From: Microbispora oryzae
Lineage (GTDB): Bacteria; Actinomycetota; Actinomycetes; Streptosporangiales; Streptosporangiaceae
DNA length: 64,000 bases
NCBI RefSeq assembly: GCF_017896165.1
Contig: NZ_JAFCNB010000026.1
Span: forward strand, 1-64,000
Direction: 5' to 3'
Shown: piece after piece, positions 63,700-64,000 of the stretch
Numbering within the stretch: position 1 is the stretch's first letter
Layout: each line of letters starts with the position of its first letter
Translations under genes and position numbers: made by a program
Notes under the pieces: model-generated
Databases searched by the model: none
Seen by the model: the letters and a program-made list of their open reading frames with translations, nothing else
Told to the model about the DNA's origin: nothing

Positions 63700-64000
63700 G
63701 TGAGGCGTCCGCGGGTGGCCGTCCTGCCGGCCACAGGGTTCTGCGCCGTGTTCTGCGCTGTGTTCTGCGCCCTGTTCTGGGCGGGGCTCTGCGTGCTGCC
63801 CGGCGTCCTGCCCTCGGCCGAGGCCGGAGCCGTGGCCACCGCCCGGGGGAGGCAGGCCGGGCCGGCGGTGGCCCTGATCGGCGTCCCCGGCCTCCTGTGG
63901 AGCGACGTCACGCCCGCCACGCCCAACCTCTGGCGGCTCGCCGGAGGGTCCGCCCTCGGATCCCTGTCGGTCCGGACGGTCGGCAACGTCACCTGCCCGT
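63700..64000 (+). CDS. Membrane/secreted protein, 5' end only (cut by window edge)
   Basis: The first 100 codons of a gene that runs off the right edge. GTG 63700 follows GGGGAGG at five bases. An N-terminal hydrophobic segment contains a tandem FCAV/FCAV/FCAL repeat, then a VALIGVPGLLWSDV...NLWRLAGGSALGSLSVRTVGNVTCP region. This last part resembles large actinobacterial membrane proteins with an extracellular alkaline-phosphatase-like domain, from memory. Full identity needs the missing sequence. Confidence 0.6.
   Translation, partial: MRRPRVAVLPATGFCAVFCAVFCALFWAGLCVLPGVLPSAEAGAVATARGRQAGPAVALIGVPGLLWSDVTPATPNLWRLAGGSALGSLSVRTVGNVTCP
63739..63774 (+). repeat. Three tandem 12-base repeats inside the 5' end of a gene
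   Basis: TTCTGCGCCGTG, TTCTGCGCTGTG and TTCTGCGCCCTG follow each other exactly in frame and encode FCAV, FCAV and FCAL. The array ends with TTCTGG. It lies in the hydrophobic leader. Confidence 0.85.

Overview
The window comes from the chromosome of a high-GC actinobacterium. GTG starts, GGAGG-type ribosome sites, PimA/PatA/PgsA phospholipid genes, a single long RelA/Spo homologue and many stop/start overlaps all fit. Gene order matches the core of filamentous actinomycetes: ruvCAB-yajC-secDF-apt-relA, alaS-ruvX-mltG-aroE, infC-rpmI-rplT-HK-pheST and argCJBDFR. The lack of Streptomyces-specific order in places and the tyrS/rRNA junction suggest Streptosporangiales, but this is inference only. 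Most of the window is housekeeping.

Layout, left to right. 1-470: leader and two tandem promoters of a ribosomal RNA operon that runs leftward out of the window. 627-10246 (minus): argCJBDFR, then argH, mpg and tyrS, which covers arginine synthesis except argG. 10420-17596 (plus): an accessory block with an acyl-CoA synthetase, a secreted acetylxylan-esterase-like CE4/CBM2 protein behind a GAAAGTTTC-type operator, a Uma2-type nuclease-fold protein, and a secreted penicillin-acylase-family hydrolase with a C-terminal F5/8C domain. 17680-25180 (minus): pheT, pheS, an orphan PAS histidine kinase, a SpoU/TrmH methyltransferase, rplT, rpmI and infC. infC has an apparent ATC start and a leader with a five-codon peptide overlapping an intrinsic terminator. 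25180-33719 (minus): aroE, two tandem mltG paralogues, ruvX, alaS, two small membrane proteins and rarA. 33771-41542: a DUF2231 membrane protein, two secreted or anchored cyclophilins (plus), aspS-hisS-MBL hydrolase (minus) and a DUF349 protein (plus). 41632-59326 (minus): relA, apt, secF, secD, yajC, ruvB, ruvA, ruvC, an Eis-like acetyltransferase, yebC, pdxT, a MarR regulator, pdxS, a DUF3048 lipoprotein, a small membrane protein, pimA, patA-like acyltransferase and pgsA. 59556-64000 (plus): an EF-G paralogue, a secreted GHL10-type hydrolase and the 5' end of a membrane protein cut by the window edge.

Working together: the arg genes form a self-regulated biosynthetic operon (argR is inside it). 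The pgsA-patA-pimA run builds phosphatidylinositol mannosides. pdxS/pdxT make pyridoxal phosphate. secDF/yajC help protein export, and the two cyclophilins probably fold exported proteins. ruvABC and rarA handle recombination intermediates. relA and apt connect nucleotide salvage and the stringent response.

I found no CRISPR array, insertion sequence, prophage, tRNA gene or obvious defence island. The most interesting non-coding signal is the infC leader. The most interesting accessory stretch is 10.4-17.6 kb.
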